NCBI GenBank assembly: GCA_027475525.1
Contig: JAMWFC010000131.1
Location: forward strand, 434,001-498,000
From: Macrolepiota albuminosa
Taxonomy: Eukaryota; Basidiomycota; Agaricomycetes; Agaricales; Agaricaceae
Direction: 5' to 3'
Length of the DNA: 64,000 bases
Below are positions 36,001 through 46,429 of this stretch, in pieces; positions within the stretch are counted from its first letter, which is position 1, and each line of letters starts with the position of its first letter. The position numbers and the translations under genes were made by a program. The notes beneath the pieces were generated by a model. It did no database searches. It saw only the letters and a program-made list of their open reading frames with translations, and was not told where the DNA came from.

Positions 36001-37637
36001 CCGAGCATTTCGTCGAGGTAGTCCTTGAGAGCCCGGAGTTCGACCTCCAACATGTTGTAGACCTTGCCGAAAGGGGGGGTGGCTCCTTCCTCGAGGTCGA
36101 TGGTGTGATCATAGGGGCGGTGAGGGGGGATCTCCTTGGCGTCTCCTTCGGAGAATACGTCAGCGAACTCGTGATACTCCGGGGGAACTACTTCTCGGAG
36201 GATCTGCTCCTCGGTTTTCGGTTCCGGGGGAATAGCGTCCCCTCGTAGGTGTTCTTCCGGGAGAGAAGGCGAGGTGTGCAGCTGAAACGTGGGAGTCCCA
36301 TCCCTCATGAGGCGGGCGAAGGGGGCGGCCCCAATGATCCTAATGTCGAGTGCGCCCGGGTCGATCGGTGTTGCGGAATCATTGGCCGGAGCGGGTGTGA
36401 CGCGTGTCTGAGACCGGCAGGGGTAGTTCGGCCCCTTGTACTTGTTCCGAGGAATGTTTGGGGGTCGATCAGGGGCCTTGTGGTCTCGGATGGGTGGGGG
36501 TGGTGCGTGCGTGGGGGGCGTGGCAGTCGTCCCGGGGGTGTCGGGCGTCGGGTCGCTTCCTAGAGCCCGGAGGTGCACGGCGATCGAAGGGTGGTCTTCG
36601 GGCCCCGGGAAGGTCATGGTGAGCGTCCTCCAATCGATGTCGGGGTTTGTGTCGCGCAGCCAGGGTAGCCCCAGCACCATCGGGGTCGATTCGTGAAGTC
36701 GCGTGACCAGGAAGTCGGAAGTGAACTCGTAGTTGTTGTCCAGGGTCACGCGTCCCGAGTGAGACCTTTGGATGGGGCCGGAGGAGGAGGGGGTGCCGTC
36801 GAGGCGTTGCAGGCGGAGGGGCTGGTCGAGGGAGTCGTGGGGGAGGTCGAGAGCGTCGCTGATGAATACTCCGGTGGCTCCGCTGTCGATAAGGGCCGAT
36901 ATCGGTCCCGGGGTGCCGTCCAGCCTGGCATTGATGACGAAGGATCGGGACGAGCGGGACTGAAGTCCGGGGGGTGGTGAGGGCTCGTCCGGGGGGTCCT
37001 TCGGGGTTGGGTTTGAGGAGTGGGGGATGTCGAAGGGGAGTTGCTGGTCGTCGGGGGTCGGGTCCCGGGTCAGGCGAAGGGTGAGGCGTCGCCAGTCGAT
37101 GCGGGGGTTAGTGTCCCGGAGCCACGGGAGCCCTAAGACCAGGGGTGCAGAAGGGTGGAGTTTTGTTATCAACATCCGGAGGTTGTGAGTCTGTCCGTTG
37201 GTGAAGGTAACGGGCATACGCACGAAGTGGGTGATGTCCCCCGCCGTAGAGGCGTCTCCGTCAAAGAGGCAGAGTTGTACCGGGACCGGGAGTTGCTGGG
37301 CGGGTTCCGGGGCGAGGGTAGACCATGCTTCGTCGATGAAGTTGTCGGTGGCGCCACTGTCGACGAGGGTGTTGAGGGGAGTTCCGGAGGGGGTGAGGCG
37401 GGTTTTGAGGAGGAGGGAGTGCGAAGAGTGAGAGGGTAGATAAGCAGTGAGGGTGTCCTGTATGAGTGTCGTAGAGCGAAGATGTGAGACCGGGGCGGAG
37501 AAGACGTCGGGGTCGATTCCGCGATTTAGGGCGTCTTCCGGGTCTAAATCGCCGGGTCGTTTTCCGAATACTCGTAGGTGGCGTCCTCTCCTTCGAAGGT
37601 CCAGGTGGCACGTCCCATGACCTGTCGTTTGGGGCAC
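33083..37637 (-). pseudogene. pol: E1 pol: tandem proteases, RT, RNase H, integrase, chromodomain
   Basis: From 37,637 downward. Protease 1: DSGAT at residue 93 with [13 protein letters not shown] (166-178). Protease 2: DSGAT at 251 with [13 protein letters not shown] (320-332). [34 protein letters not shown], then YLDD (about 35,610-35,621). After two 77-bp duplications (35,531-35,684; 35,360-35,513) the frame resumes at 35,293 with RNase H (ECDASDYAIAG, YDKELLAI, YSDHNNL). Integrase follows: HHDHKLWGH...[23 protein letters not shown], and [17 protein letters not shown] with the Glu. A TGA at about 33,512 stands where E2 has Arg. The chromodomain is [24 protein letters not shown] (about 33,160-33,290). 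Pol starts inside gag, in the -1 frame. With duplications collapsed, only one stop remains, so the copy was recently functional. Confidence 0.9.
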
Positions 37638-40501
37638 TCGGAGATGAAATGATCTTTCTCACCACAGAGTATGCAGACACCCTCCCTTCTCCGTCGTTTC
37701 TGCACATCCGTCGGGACTTCGACCCAGTGTCGTCCCTTCTTTTGAAGCCGGTTGGCTCGGAGGGCCTCCTCGTCCCGCTCGTCGTCGAAGTCGAAGTCTT
37801 CGGGGTCTTCCGGAGGTTCCTCAGGGCTTGGCACGTCGCCCGGGTCGTGGGCAGCCACGGCGGCGTTGAGTTGGGCCTGGGGGCAGGCGCCGCTGCCGGG
37901 GTTAGCATTGGGCGGGCCGCGACTCACCGGGGGTTGGCCGCCCGGGAACGCGGGGGGACCGGGGTTTCGACCTTGGGGGTTGGGAGCTTCGCCGGAGGGC
38001 CAAGGGGGTCCTCCTCTAGGGTTCCAGGGGGGTCGGGAATTCGAATACTCGCTGCGGTCTTCCCAGTAGCGTTGGTCGATCTGCATGACGAGGGCCTTGT
38101 ATCCGTCGTAGGAGGGTTGTTTCGGGGCGAGTTGGAGGACGTCCTTGATGCGTTGTGGCAGGGCGCGGCGGAGGGCGTATCGGAGGGCGCTGTAATTCCA
38201 ACCTGTCTCGTAAGCTTCCTTTTCAAAACGTACGATGAAGGTTGTGAAACGTTCTTCAGAGCACATCCGGAGGTTGAAGAGATTGTCCTCGGCCTCGGCC
38301 ACGGTGTCGTATATTCCGAATTTCCCGGAGAACTCGTCGACGAAGGCTTGCCAGCGAGCGAGTGCCGGGTTGTTGGGGTCGAACTGGATGAGGGCCGTGT
38401 AGTGATCGAAGGCGATCCCCTGGAGGTACGACGCGGCAAAGGCCACCCGGGAGCTGTCAACCTGAAACGTGAGCGGCTTTGCCTGGAATGTATTGAGACA
38501 CTGAGTGAGGAAGGTACGCCATTTTCGGGGGTCCCGACCCGTGAAAGCGTCGGGCTTTTGGATGTCCAGTCGTCCTTCGCGGGCGAGGGCGTCGCGAGCG
38601 TCGTCCGGTCCGGCAGCGTTACGGGGAGGGGGGCCAGCATTGTAATAATAGTAGTAATGGTTACCCCCCCCTCCTTGAGGAGGAAAAGCACCAAGGGCGG
38701 GGCCCCACCCGCCGGGAGGTCCTCCTCCGGGTGGCTCACCTGGGGGTCCACGCCCGGGAGGCCCGTTGTCCCAAGGGGGTTTGTTCCTGCCAGGAGGGGG
38801 GCCGGGTCTCCACGCCGGGAGTGGCGGAGGTGGAGGGCCTGGGGGTCGTCCTCGAGGTTCAGCTGGGGGTGGCGGAGGCGGTCGGGGAGGGTTCGGCGGT
38901 GTCGGGTCGGGGGGCCTGGGGGTCGTCCTCGAGGTTCAGCTGGGGGTGGCGGAGGCGGTCGGAGAGGGTTCGGCGGTGTCGGGTCGGGTGGAGGGGGATT
39001 AGGTGCTGGGTCGGGTGCCGGGTTGCGCGGGGGACGTTCAATCCGGGAGGGTCGGGCTTGCATCGGGGGTCGCGGGGGGTTCCGTAGGTCGAAGTGGGGT
39101 GGCGGATCACGGCGGAAGTTGCGTTCCGGAGGGCTTGCATCGGGGGTCGCGGGGGGTTCCGTAGGTCGAAGTGGGGTGGCGGATCACGGCGGAAGTTGCG
39201 TTCCGGAAGGGCCGGGGCAGACGTGGGGGGTGGTGCTGGTGCCGGGGTGGGCGCGGGCACGGGACGTTGTTCGTTGTTGTCGCGCGTGAGCTCGTCAATG
39301 TAGCATAGCGTGTCGTCTGTACTAGGGGTGTCCACCCGGGCTCTACCGGGGTTCGTCGGGAGCGTGGGTCGGGCGTTGTCTGTTTGCGGGAGGGGTTCCA
39401 GGGGTCTCTGGGGCTGCCCCCAGGTCTCGAAGGTACTAGGAACAGAATTAGCCCTGCGACGAGTTGACAAGCCTACCGTGCGGGCAGCGGGTTGGTCGAA
39501 AAGGCCTCCAGTCGGGTTGAGGGACCGTAATATGGCTGAGGCGTTCTGCCGTTCTTCCCGTTGTCGTTGCTCCTGAGTGGGGACCGTGGGGGCTGCCGGG
39601 ACTGCTGGGACCGGTTCCGGGGGTTCCCGTCAAATGTGAATCGAGCGACCTGGGTCCGCGGGGTCGTTGAGGGGCCGAGGGGAGGGGGATGCGTGGACTT
39701 CGTTGAGCAGTTGCTGTAATTCTTCCCGGAGGATCGTATTGCGCCTATACTTTACCATGGTTTGCTCCGGGAGTTCTCCTTGCGTGAGGCGATCCCCGAA
39801 TTCGACCAGGCAGCGAGCCCATTCCTCCGGAGTGCCTTCGAAGTCATCGTGTCCGAACTCCACGAGCAGCGTCCTTGTCCATTGCGCAAAGCTCTCTGGC
39901 GAGATCCTGAGGGAGCGGAGTACCTCGTCCCGTTGCCGTTCATACTCCTCAAGGCGTCTTCGTCCCATTGGTGAGGGAGGGGTTCGAGCGGGTGGGGCGG
40001 CGGCCGGGTAATGACGAAGGGAGTAGTCAGGGTAGGGGGGTCCTCGGGGTTCTCGGGGTTGGGGAACGGGGCGCTGATAACCGTAGTAGGGGGTGGGTGG
40101 TAGTCAGGGTAGGGGGGTCCTCGGGGTTCTCGGGGTTGGGGAACGGGGCGCTGATAACCGTAGTAGGGGGTGGGTGCAAAGGGGCCCTCGCTGGGGGAAA
40201 TCGGGCGAGGTCCACTGGGTACAGGGGGGGTCTCCGGCAGGCCCCCAGGAATGCTCCGGTACGAGGGGACCTCCACGGGTCGTGCCATGGCTAGGTTGGG
40301 CGGAGGGGCCCAGCTGGCTGAGGGCCCCAGATCATAGAGGGATGGGTCGGGGGCCCAGTGGCGGTGGAGGTACTGAGGTTCGTATGGGAGGGGTGGGTAG
40401 ACAGGGCGGGGGGTCTGCGCGGAGTAGTGGTCGGGTACCGGGCGTCCGTAAGGGTCGGTCTGGTACCCCGTGGGGTAGTAGGTGTGAGTATACGTAGCCA
40501 T
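37544..40501 (-). pseudogene. gag: E1 gag
   Basis: ATG at 40,501, 34 bp inside the 5' LTR, encodes a Tyr/Pro-rich N-terminus (MATYTHTYYPTGYQ), a charged segment (MGRRRLEEYERQRDEVLRSL, about 39,968), a Pro-rich linker, and the capsid-like domain from about 38,446 (SYLQGIAFDHYTALIQFDPN). It ends with a perfect zinc knuckle [14 protein letters not shown] (CX2CX4HX4C, about 37,613-37,654). The stop after SENDPAI is at 37,544. Gag forms the particle that packages element RNA. Breaks: 77-bp duplications at 40,024-40,177, 39,061-39,214 and 38,840-38,993 (the last with two mismatches) and one TGG-to-TGA stop at about 39,632. Low-complexity Pro-rich parts are unusually long for a Ty3/gypsy gag. Confidence 0.85.
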
Positions 40502-40521
40502 CAAGAACGGTGTAAGGAAAG

Positions 40522-40534
40522 AGTCTTGATATTA
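40522..40534 (-). promoter_or_regulatory. E1 self-priming PBS
   Basis: Directly inside the 5' LTR, minus sense TAATATCAAGACT. It lacks the usual TGG of a tRNA-primed PBS; 12 of its 13 nt are complementary to the motif AGTCTTGATATT at 40,898-40,909 (minus sense) in the same LTR, which lies about 30 bp past a TATA-like CTTATAG. See findings. Confidence 0.6.
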
Positions 40535-41273
40535 TGTCAGGTTCCGCTGAATCGGGGGCTTTCTGGGAAAGCGACGCCCTTACGATGCGGACTTGATCTA
40601 CGGATACTCGGGTGCCTGGAACTCTGGGGCTAGGACTCCGGGGTTCAAGGCGAGGACAGGGGTAATCCCGGGAGAGGGGACTAGATTCCGGGGGTTTTGG
40701 ATGAGAGTGGCTGGGAATTGGAGGGGGTCGAGTCGTGAACCGGAGGTTCTAAGACGAGACCAAGTTAGTAAGTTAAGAGTCGCGAAGTGCGTACCAAAGC
40801 TTAGAGCACGCGAATACTAAGGCGTGCCAGTCGAAGCGTACCAAACGAGGCGTACCAGTCAAACAGAGGGCACGCGATATCCAAGTAACAGTTATGCAAT
40901 ATCAAGACTACCGAATACAACAGGGAGCTACACTATAAGTACTACGGGGCCGGGTCTCGGGGTTCCGGGATGTCTGGGATGGGTTCCAGGGGCTATTGAG
41001 TAGCGGCAGGGGCTGTATACCGGGATCGCGCGTGTGGGGCGCGCGATCAATGGGCGCGGATGGAGCCGTGATGCGTGATGCGTGATGGCCGGCACGAGTC
41101 GCGTGATCTGATCGTTGATCGGGGCTGGTGATGGCTGATGGCGGTCCTTGATGCGCGTGATGGCGGTGTCGGCGGTCGTGATGGCGGGGCGTGTCCTGTG
41201 GGGTCGGAGGGAGGGTCCCGGAGGGTGTTCCGGGGGTGTCCCGGGGTGGGCCCGGAGGGGAGGGGTCGTGACA
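40535..41273 (-). repeat. E1 5' LTR
   Basis: 739 bp, TG...CA ends, with a TATA-like box and putative start site in minus sense. Differs from the 3' LTR by eight transitions. Confidence 0.9.
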
Positions 41274-41469
41274 CTTACTGTCTGCCAGGTAGCACCTGAG
41301 ACACTATCATCTAGTGCATTGTTCTATCACCTCTGCTTGAGCACACCGGGACTCTGTTGGGACTCCTTATAACTATGCACGCCAAGCGCTGAAGACAGTG
41401 TTGTACTGCATATATGTCCAGCGCACCCAACCACAGTTGGCATCATCATTTTGGAGCCTACCGCAAGGA
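41274..41469 (+). repeat. E4 5' LTR, second part, and PBS
   Basis: The LTR resumes after E1 and ends ...GGCATCATCA at 41,448. A TGGAGCCTACCGCAAGG stretch from 41,452 looks like a tRNA-type primer-binding site. The CATCA end matches the far end of the E5 LTR (61,256, TGATG on the plus strand). Confidence 0.65.
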
Positions 41470-41689
41470 GTTCTATTGAGACAGAATTCTACCGGAAACT
41501 TGAGCCCAGCAACAGCGCCACCTCCTGTTGGAGAGCGCTTTTGAACCAAGCACCACTGACTCACCACACTTACCAGGTGCGCTACCAAGACAGACTTTAG
41601 ACCAAGAGCTTGAGGCCACCCCAGACAGCCTAGCTGAAAGCTTTTCCCCTTTTTCCTGACCTTTTGAGTATTTAGCAGGTGAAAACCAT

Positions 41690-42802
41690 ATGCCACTTAC
41701 TCCTCTAGAAGAGCTATCTAGGTTATTGTTGCCAGAACCTAGCAACTCAGAGCTAACTGAGCCCATATCTACTACATTGACACTAAGTAACACAAGCACT
41801 ACCACACTTCCTACTTCAACACACACACCTGCTGGTATGGAGCAGCCAAATAACCAGCACATGCCACCTCGAAATCACTTCTTGTTGCCAAAATGGGATG
41901 AAACAAAGCCCCATGAACTAACGCAGTATTTCAAGGAGTTGGAGTATTTGCCACATGACTGCCATGTGACAGACAATACACAGATGAAAGAATACGCTGC
42001 CAGATATGTCTCATACAATATGGTCAAATCATGGACAGGTTTAAAGGAGTTCCAAGGACTTACAAATGATGTGGTGTCAAGGCCTTTTACCTATATAATG
42101 AATGGAAGAAGGCTATTATTCATTTATATCCTGGTGCTGAAGAAGCTACACGTTGTACAGTAATGGAAATCCAGAAGTTAGTACAAGACACCTTTGTGGC
42201 AGGGATCTATACGCTTGGCATATTATCAACTTATTATCACAATTTTCAGCAGATAGCAAGATGGCTTGTCCAGAATGGAAAGTTATACAGGAACAAGGAG
42301 TGCTGTTTGTTTCAACAAGGGTTTCCAACCTTGCTATAGACTAAGATTGCATGGCGCTTGGAGATTATTATGCACGACCATCACCCCAAGGAACTGTATG
42401 ACATAGAAAAGGTCTTTGAGGCAGGAAAGTGGGTATTAAAGGGCACAGACACAGGTATACCTTTGCAGCAACCTGGCTTGGACCATGGAGGGATGACACC
42501 CAAACTGGAGTTGCCAGCTCCTAGCGCTGCCAATGACCACCACGGGTTTGTCAAGAAAGAGGATTTGGAAAATGCCGTTAATAACGCTGTTGCTAATGTC
42601 ATGAATAAACTTAAAACCCTAATTTTGACTAGTCTCTCAGCGCCTAGAAATAATGTACAGATTGGACTTTGCCATTTCTGTGGCAAGGCAGGACATACCA
42701 TGACCAGGGGTCAATGCGCTATCCTTGAACAGTATCTGCGACAGGAGAAAGCCCACCATGGGATGGATGGTAAACTAGTCTTACCTTTGGGCACTAATAT
42801 TC
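41690..42802 (+). pseudogene. gag: E4 gag, decayed
   Basis: From ATG 41,690 it reads a Ser/Thr-rich start, then HFLLPKWDETKPHELTQYF and MKEYAARYVSYNMVKSW, the capsid-like part of a gag family very common in Agaricomycetes. Frames break near 42,160, resume at about 42,358, and include a cysteine knuckle CHFCGKAGHTMTRGQC (CX2CX4HX6C, a spacing variant; 42,669-42,716). The frame runs into the E2 insertion at 42,807 (reading GTNIPL) and continues beyond E2 at 54,151 (YPKHKTFQGC). It would make the nucleocapsid of E4. Confidence 0.8.
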
Positions 42803-42807
42803 CCCTT

Positions 42808-43550
42808 TGTCATGACCTCTCCCCTCCGGACCCGTCCCAGGACACCCCCGGAACACCATCCGGGACCCTTCCTCCGACCCCACAGGACACGCCCTGCCAT
42901 CACAACTACTGACACTGCCATCACGCACATCAAGGACCGCCATCAGCTGCCACCAGCCCCAATCAACAATCAGATCATGTGACTCGCTTCCAGCCATCAC
43001 GCATCACGCATCACAGCTCCCTCCATGCCAATTGATCGCGCGCCCCACACACATGATCCAAGTATACAGTGTCTGCCCGCTACTCAATGACTCCTGAAAC
43101 CCATCCCAGACACCCCGGAACCCAAGACCCGGTCCTGTAGTACTTATAGCGTAGTTCTCCGTTGTATTCGCTAGTCTTGATATTAACTTGGATAACTTTG
43201 ATTGTTGTGTGCCCTTTGCTTGATTGGTATGCACTGACTGGCACACTTTTGACTAGCACGCTTGAATAACTGTGTGCTCTAAGTTTGGTACGTACTTCGT
43301 GACTTTAACTTGCTAACTTGGTCTCGTCTTAGAACCTCCGGTTCACGACTCGACCCCCACCTGAATTCCCCGGCCACTCACCACCCAAAACCCCCGGACC
43401 AAGTCCCCTCTCCCGGGATTACCCCTGCCCGCGTCTTGAACCCCAGAGTCCTAGCCCCAGAGTTCCAGACACCCGAGTATCCATAGATCAAGTCCGCATT
43501 GTAAGGGCGATTGCTTTCCTGAAAAGCCCCCGACTCAGCGGAACCTGACA
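42808..43550 (+). repeat. E2 5' LTR
   Basis: 743 bp, TGTCATGACC...GAACCTGACA. TATA-like CTTATAG at about 43,143-43,149; AGTCTTGATATTA at 43,173-43,185 about 29 bp downstream is the likely transcript start. Confidence 0.9.
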
Positions 43551-43563
43551 TAATATCAAGACT
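43551..43563 (+). promoter_or_regulatory. E2 self-priming PBS
   Basis: TAATATCAAGACT, immediately after the LTR, is the exact reverse complement of 43,173-43,185. Repeated at 43,628 because of a 77-bp duplication (43,534-43,687). Confidence 0.65.
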
Positions 43564-43660
43564 CCCTCCTTACACTGTTCTTGATGGCTACGTATACTCA
43601 TACCTACTACCTCAGCGGAACCTGACATAATATCAAGACTCCCTCCTTACACTGTTCTTG

Positions 43661-46425
43661 ATGGCTACGTATACTCATACCTACTACCCCCCGGGCTACC
43701 AGACCAACCCTTACGGGCGCCCGGTCCCCGATCACTACTCTGCACAGACCCCCCACCCCGCTTATCCACCTCTCCCGTACAAACCCCAATACCTCCACCG
43801 CCACTGGGCCCCTGACCCATCTCTCTATGATCTGGGGCCCTCAGCCAGCTGGGCCCCCCCGCCCAACCTAGCCATGGCACGACCTGTGGAGGTCCCCTCA
43901 TACCGGAGCATCCCCGGGGGCCTGCCGGAGACACCACCGGTTCCCAGTGGACCTCACCCGGTACCCCCCAGCAAGGGCTCCTTTGCACCCACTCCCTACT
44001 ATGGTTACCAGCGCCCTGCCCCCCAATCCTGGGAACCTCTCAACTACGACTATCCCCCTTGACACTACCCAACTGCCACCCCACCTGCTCGGACTCCTCC
44101 CTCGCCAATGGGACGACGACGCCTCAAGGACTACAAACGGCAATGGGACGAAGTGCTCCGCTCGCTTAGGATCTCACCGGAGGACTTTGTGCAACAGGCA
44201 AGGGCGCTACTCACAGAATTCGGACACGACGACTTTGCAGGCACTCTGGAGGACTGGGCCCATTGCTTGGTCGAATTCGGGAATTGCCTCACGCGAGGAG
44301 AACTCCCAGAGCAGACTATGGTAAAGTATAGGTGTAACACAATCCTCCACGAAGAATTGCAACAACTGCTTGACGAAGTCCATGCGTCCCCCTCCCCTCG
44401 ACCCCTCAACGACCCCGCAGACCTGGGCCGCTTGATTCACATCTGGCAGGAACCCCTGGAACCAGCCCTGGCAGCCTCCGTGGTCTCCACTCCAGAGCAA
44501 CAACAACAGGAAGAGCGACAAAACGCCTCAGCCATACCACGGTCCCTTAAGCCGATGGGAGGGCTATTCAATCAGCCCGCTGCCTGCACGGTAGGCTTGT
44601 CAACTCGCTATAGGGCTAACTCCGTTCCTAGCACCTTCGAGACCTGGGGACAGTCCCAGAGACCCCTGGAATCGCTCCCGCAAATGGACAACGCCCAAGC
44701 CCCGGCCCCGGCGAACCCCAGTAGACCCCACATGGACACTCCTAGCACGGATGACACGCTGTGGTACGTCAACGAACTCACACACGGCAACAACAAACAA
44801 TGTCCCGCGTCCATGCCCATCCCAGTACCGCCCCCTACGTCAGCCCCGGCCCCTCTGGAGCCCAACTTCCACCGTGACCCCCCGCCCCACTTCAATCTGC
44901 AGAACCCCCCACGGCCTCCGATGCAAGCAATACCCTCCCAGGTTGAACGTCCCCCGCGCAACCCAGCACCTGACCCCGCACCTGGCCCCCCTCAGATCGA
45001 CCTGACACCACAGAACCCTCCCCGACCACCTCCACCACCCCCAGCCAAACCTTGAGGACAACTTCCAGGCCCCCCACCTCCGCCACCCCCTGCGTGGAGA
45101 CCCGGGCCTCCCCCCGGCAGGAACGAACCCCCCTGGGACAACCAGGCCCCCCACCTCCGCCACCCCCTGCGTGGAGACCCGGGCCTCCCCCCGGCAGGAA
45201 CGAACCCCCCTGGGACAACAGACCCCCAGGTGAGCCACCCGGAGGAGGCCCTCCAGGCGGGTGGGGTCCTGCCCTCAGTGCCTTTCCTCCACAAGGAGGG
45301 GGGGTAACCGTTATTACTACTACTACAATGCTGGCCTCCCTCCCCACAACGCTACCGGACTGGACGACGCTTGGGATGCCCTCGCCTGCGAAGGACGTCT
45401 GGACATTCAAAAGCCTGATGCATTCACAGGCCGGGACCCCCAAAAATGGTGTACATTCCTCACTCAGTGTCTTAATATGTTTCAGGCGAAACCACTCACA
45501 TTTCAGGTTGACAGCTCCTGGGTGGCCTTTGCTGCCTCGTACCTCCAGGGGATCGCCTTCGACCACTACACAGCTCTCATCCAATTTGACCCCAATAACC
45601 CGGCACTCGCTCGCTGGCAAGCCTTCGTTGACGAGTTCTCCAGGAAATTCGGGATCTACAACACCGTGGCTGAGGCCGAGGACAACCTCTTCAACCTCCG
45701 GATGCGCTCTGAAGAACGTTTCACCACCTTCATTGTACGTTTTGAGAAGGAAGCTTATGAGACAGGCTAGAATTATAGCGCCCTCCGGTACGCCCTCTGT
45801 CGCGCCCTGCCACAACGTATCAAGGACGTCCTCTGACTCACCCCGAAACAACCCTCCTATGACGGATACAAGGCCCTCGTCATGCAGATCGACCAACGCT
45901 ACTGGGAAGACTGCAGCAAGTCCTCGAACCCCCGACCCCCCTGGAACCCTAGGGGAGGACCCCCATGGCCCTCCAGCGAAACCTCCAACCCCAAATCCAA
46001 AACCCCGGCCCCTCCATGTTCCCTGGCAGCTGACCCCCGGTGAGTCGTGGCCCGCCCAATACTAACCCCAGCAGCGGCACCTGCCCCCAGGTCCAACTCA
46101 ACGCCGCCGTGGCCGCCAACGACCCGGGCGACGCGCCAAACCCCGAGGAACCCCCAGAAGACTCTGAAGATCCTGACTTCACTGACGAACGGAACAAAGA
46201 GGCCCTCCAGGCCAACCGGCTCTCAAAAAAGGGGTGACCCTGGGTTGAGGTCCCGAAGGATGTGCAGGAACAACGGAGAAAAGAGGGTGTTTGCATACTC
46301 TGTGGTGAGAAAGACCATTTCATCTCCGAGTGCCCCCAATGACAGGTCATGGGATGTGCCACCTGGACCTTTGAAGGAGAGGACGCCACCTATGAGTATT
46401 CGGAAAATGACCCAGCGATTTAGAC
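43661..46425 (+). pseudogene. gag: E2 gag, decayed
   Basis: Parallel to E1 gag. ATG 43,661 (also an upstream ATG at 43,584 created by the duplication); Tyr/Pro-rich start; MGRRRLKDYKRQWDEVLRSL from 44,108; capsid-like SYLQGIAFDHYTALIQFDPN near 45,540; zinc knuckle [14 protein letters not shown] at about 46,287-46,331. Stops at 44,060, 45,053, 45,768 (TAG for Trp) and 46,340 (TGA where E1 has Arg), among others, and a 77-bp duplication (45,067-45,220). Not functional. Confidence 0.85.
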
Positions 46426-46429
46426 CCAG

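Larger units (their letters stand above)
29844..41273 (-). mobile_element. E1: near-complete chromodomain Ty3/gypsy element
   Basis: 11.4 kb on the minus strand, TGTCAGG...GTGACA ends, flanked by CTTAC duplications (29,839-29,843 and 41,274-41,278). The order in its sense is LTR, PBS, gag, pol (protease-protease-RT-RNase H-integrase-chromodomain), antisense gene, PPT, LTR. The two LTRs differ at eight sites in 739 aligned bp, all transitions and seven at CpG, so the insertion is recent by window standards. Several exact 77-bp duplications break its frames; apart from those I see one stop in gag (about 39,632), one in pol (about 33,512) and one in the antisense gene (31,411). Confidence 0.9.

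Noticed and set aside
37484..39289. 601-codon plus-strand ORF opposite E1 gag
   Set aside because: Gly/Arg/Val-rich shadow of GC-rich gag; E2 lacks an equivalent intact ORF, and the real frame shows a capsid domain and zinc knuckle.
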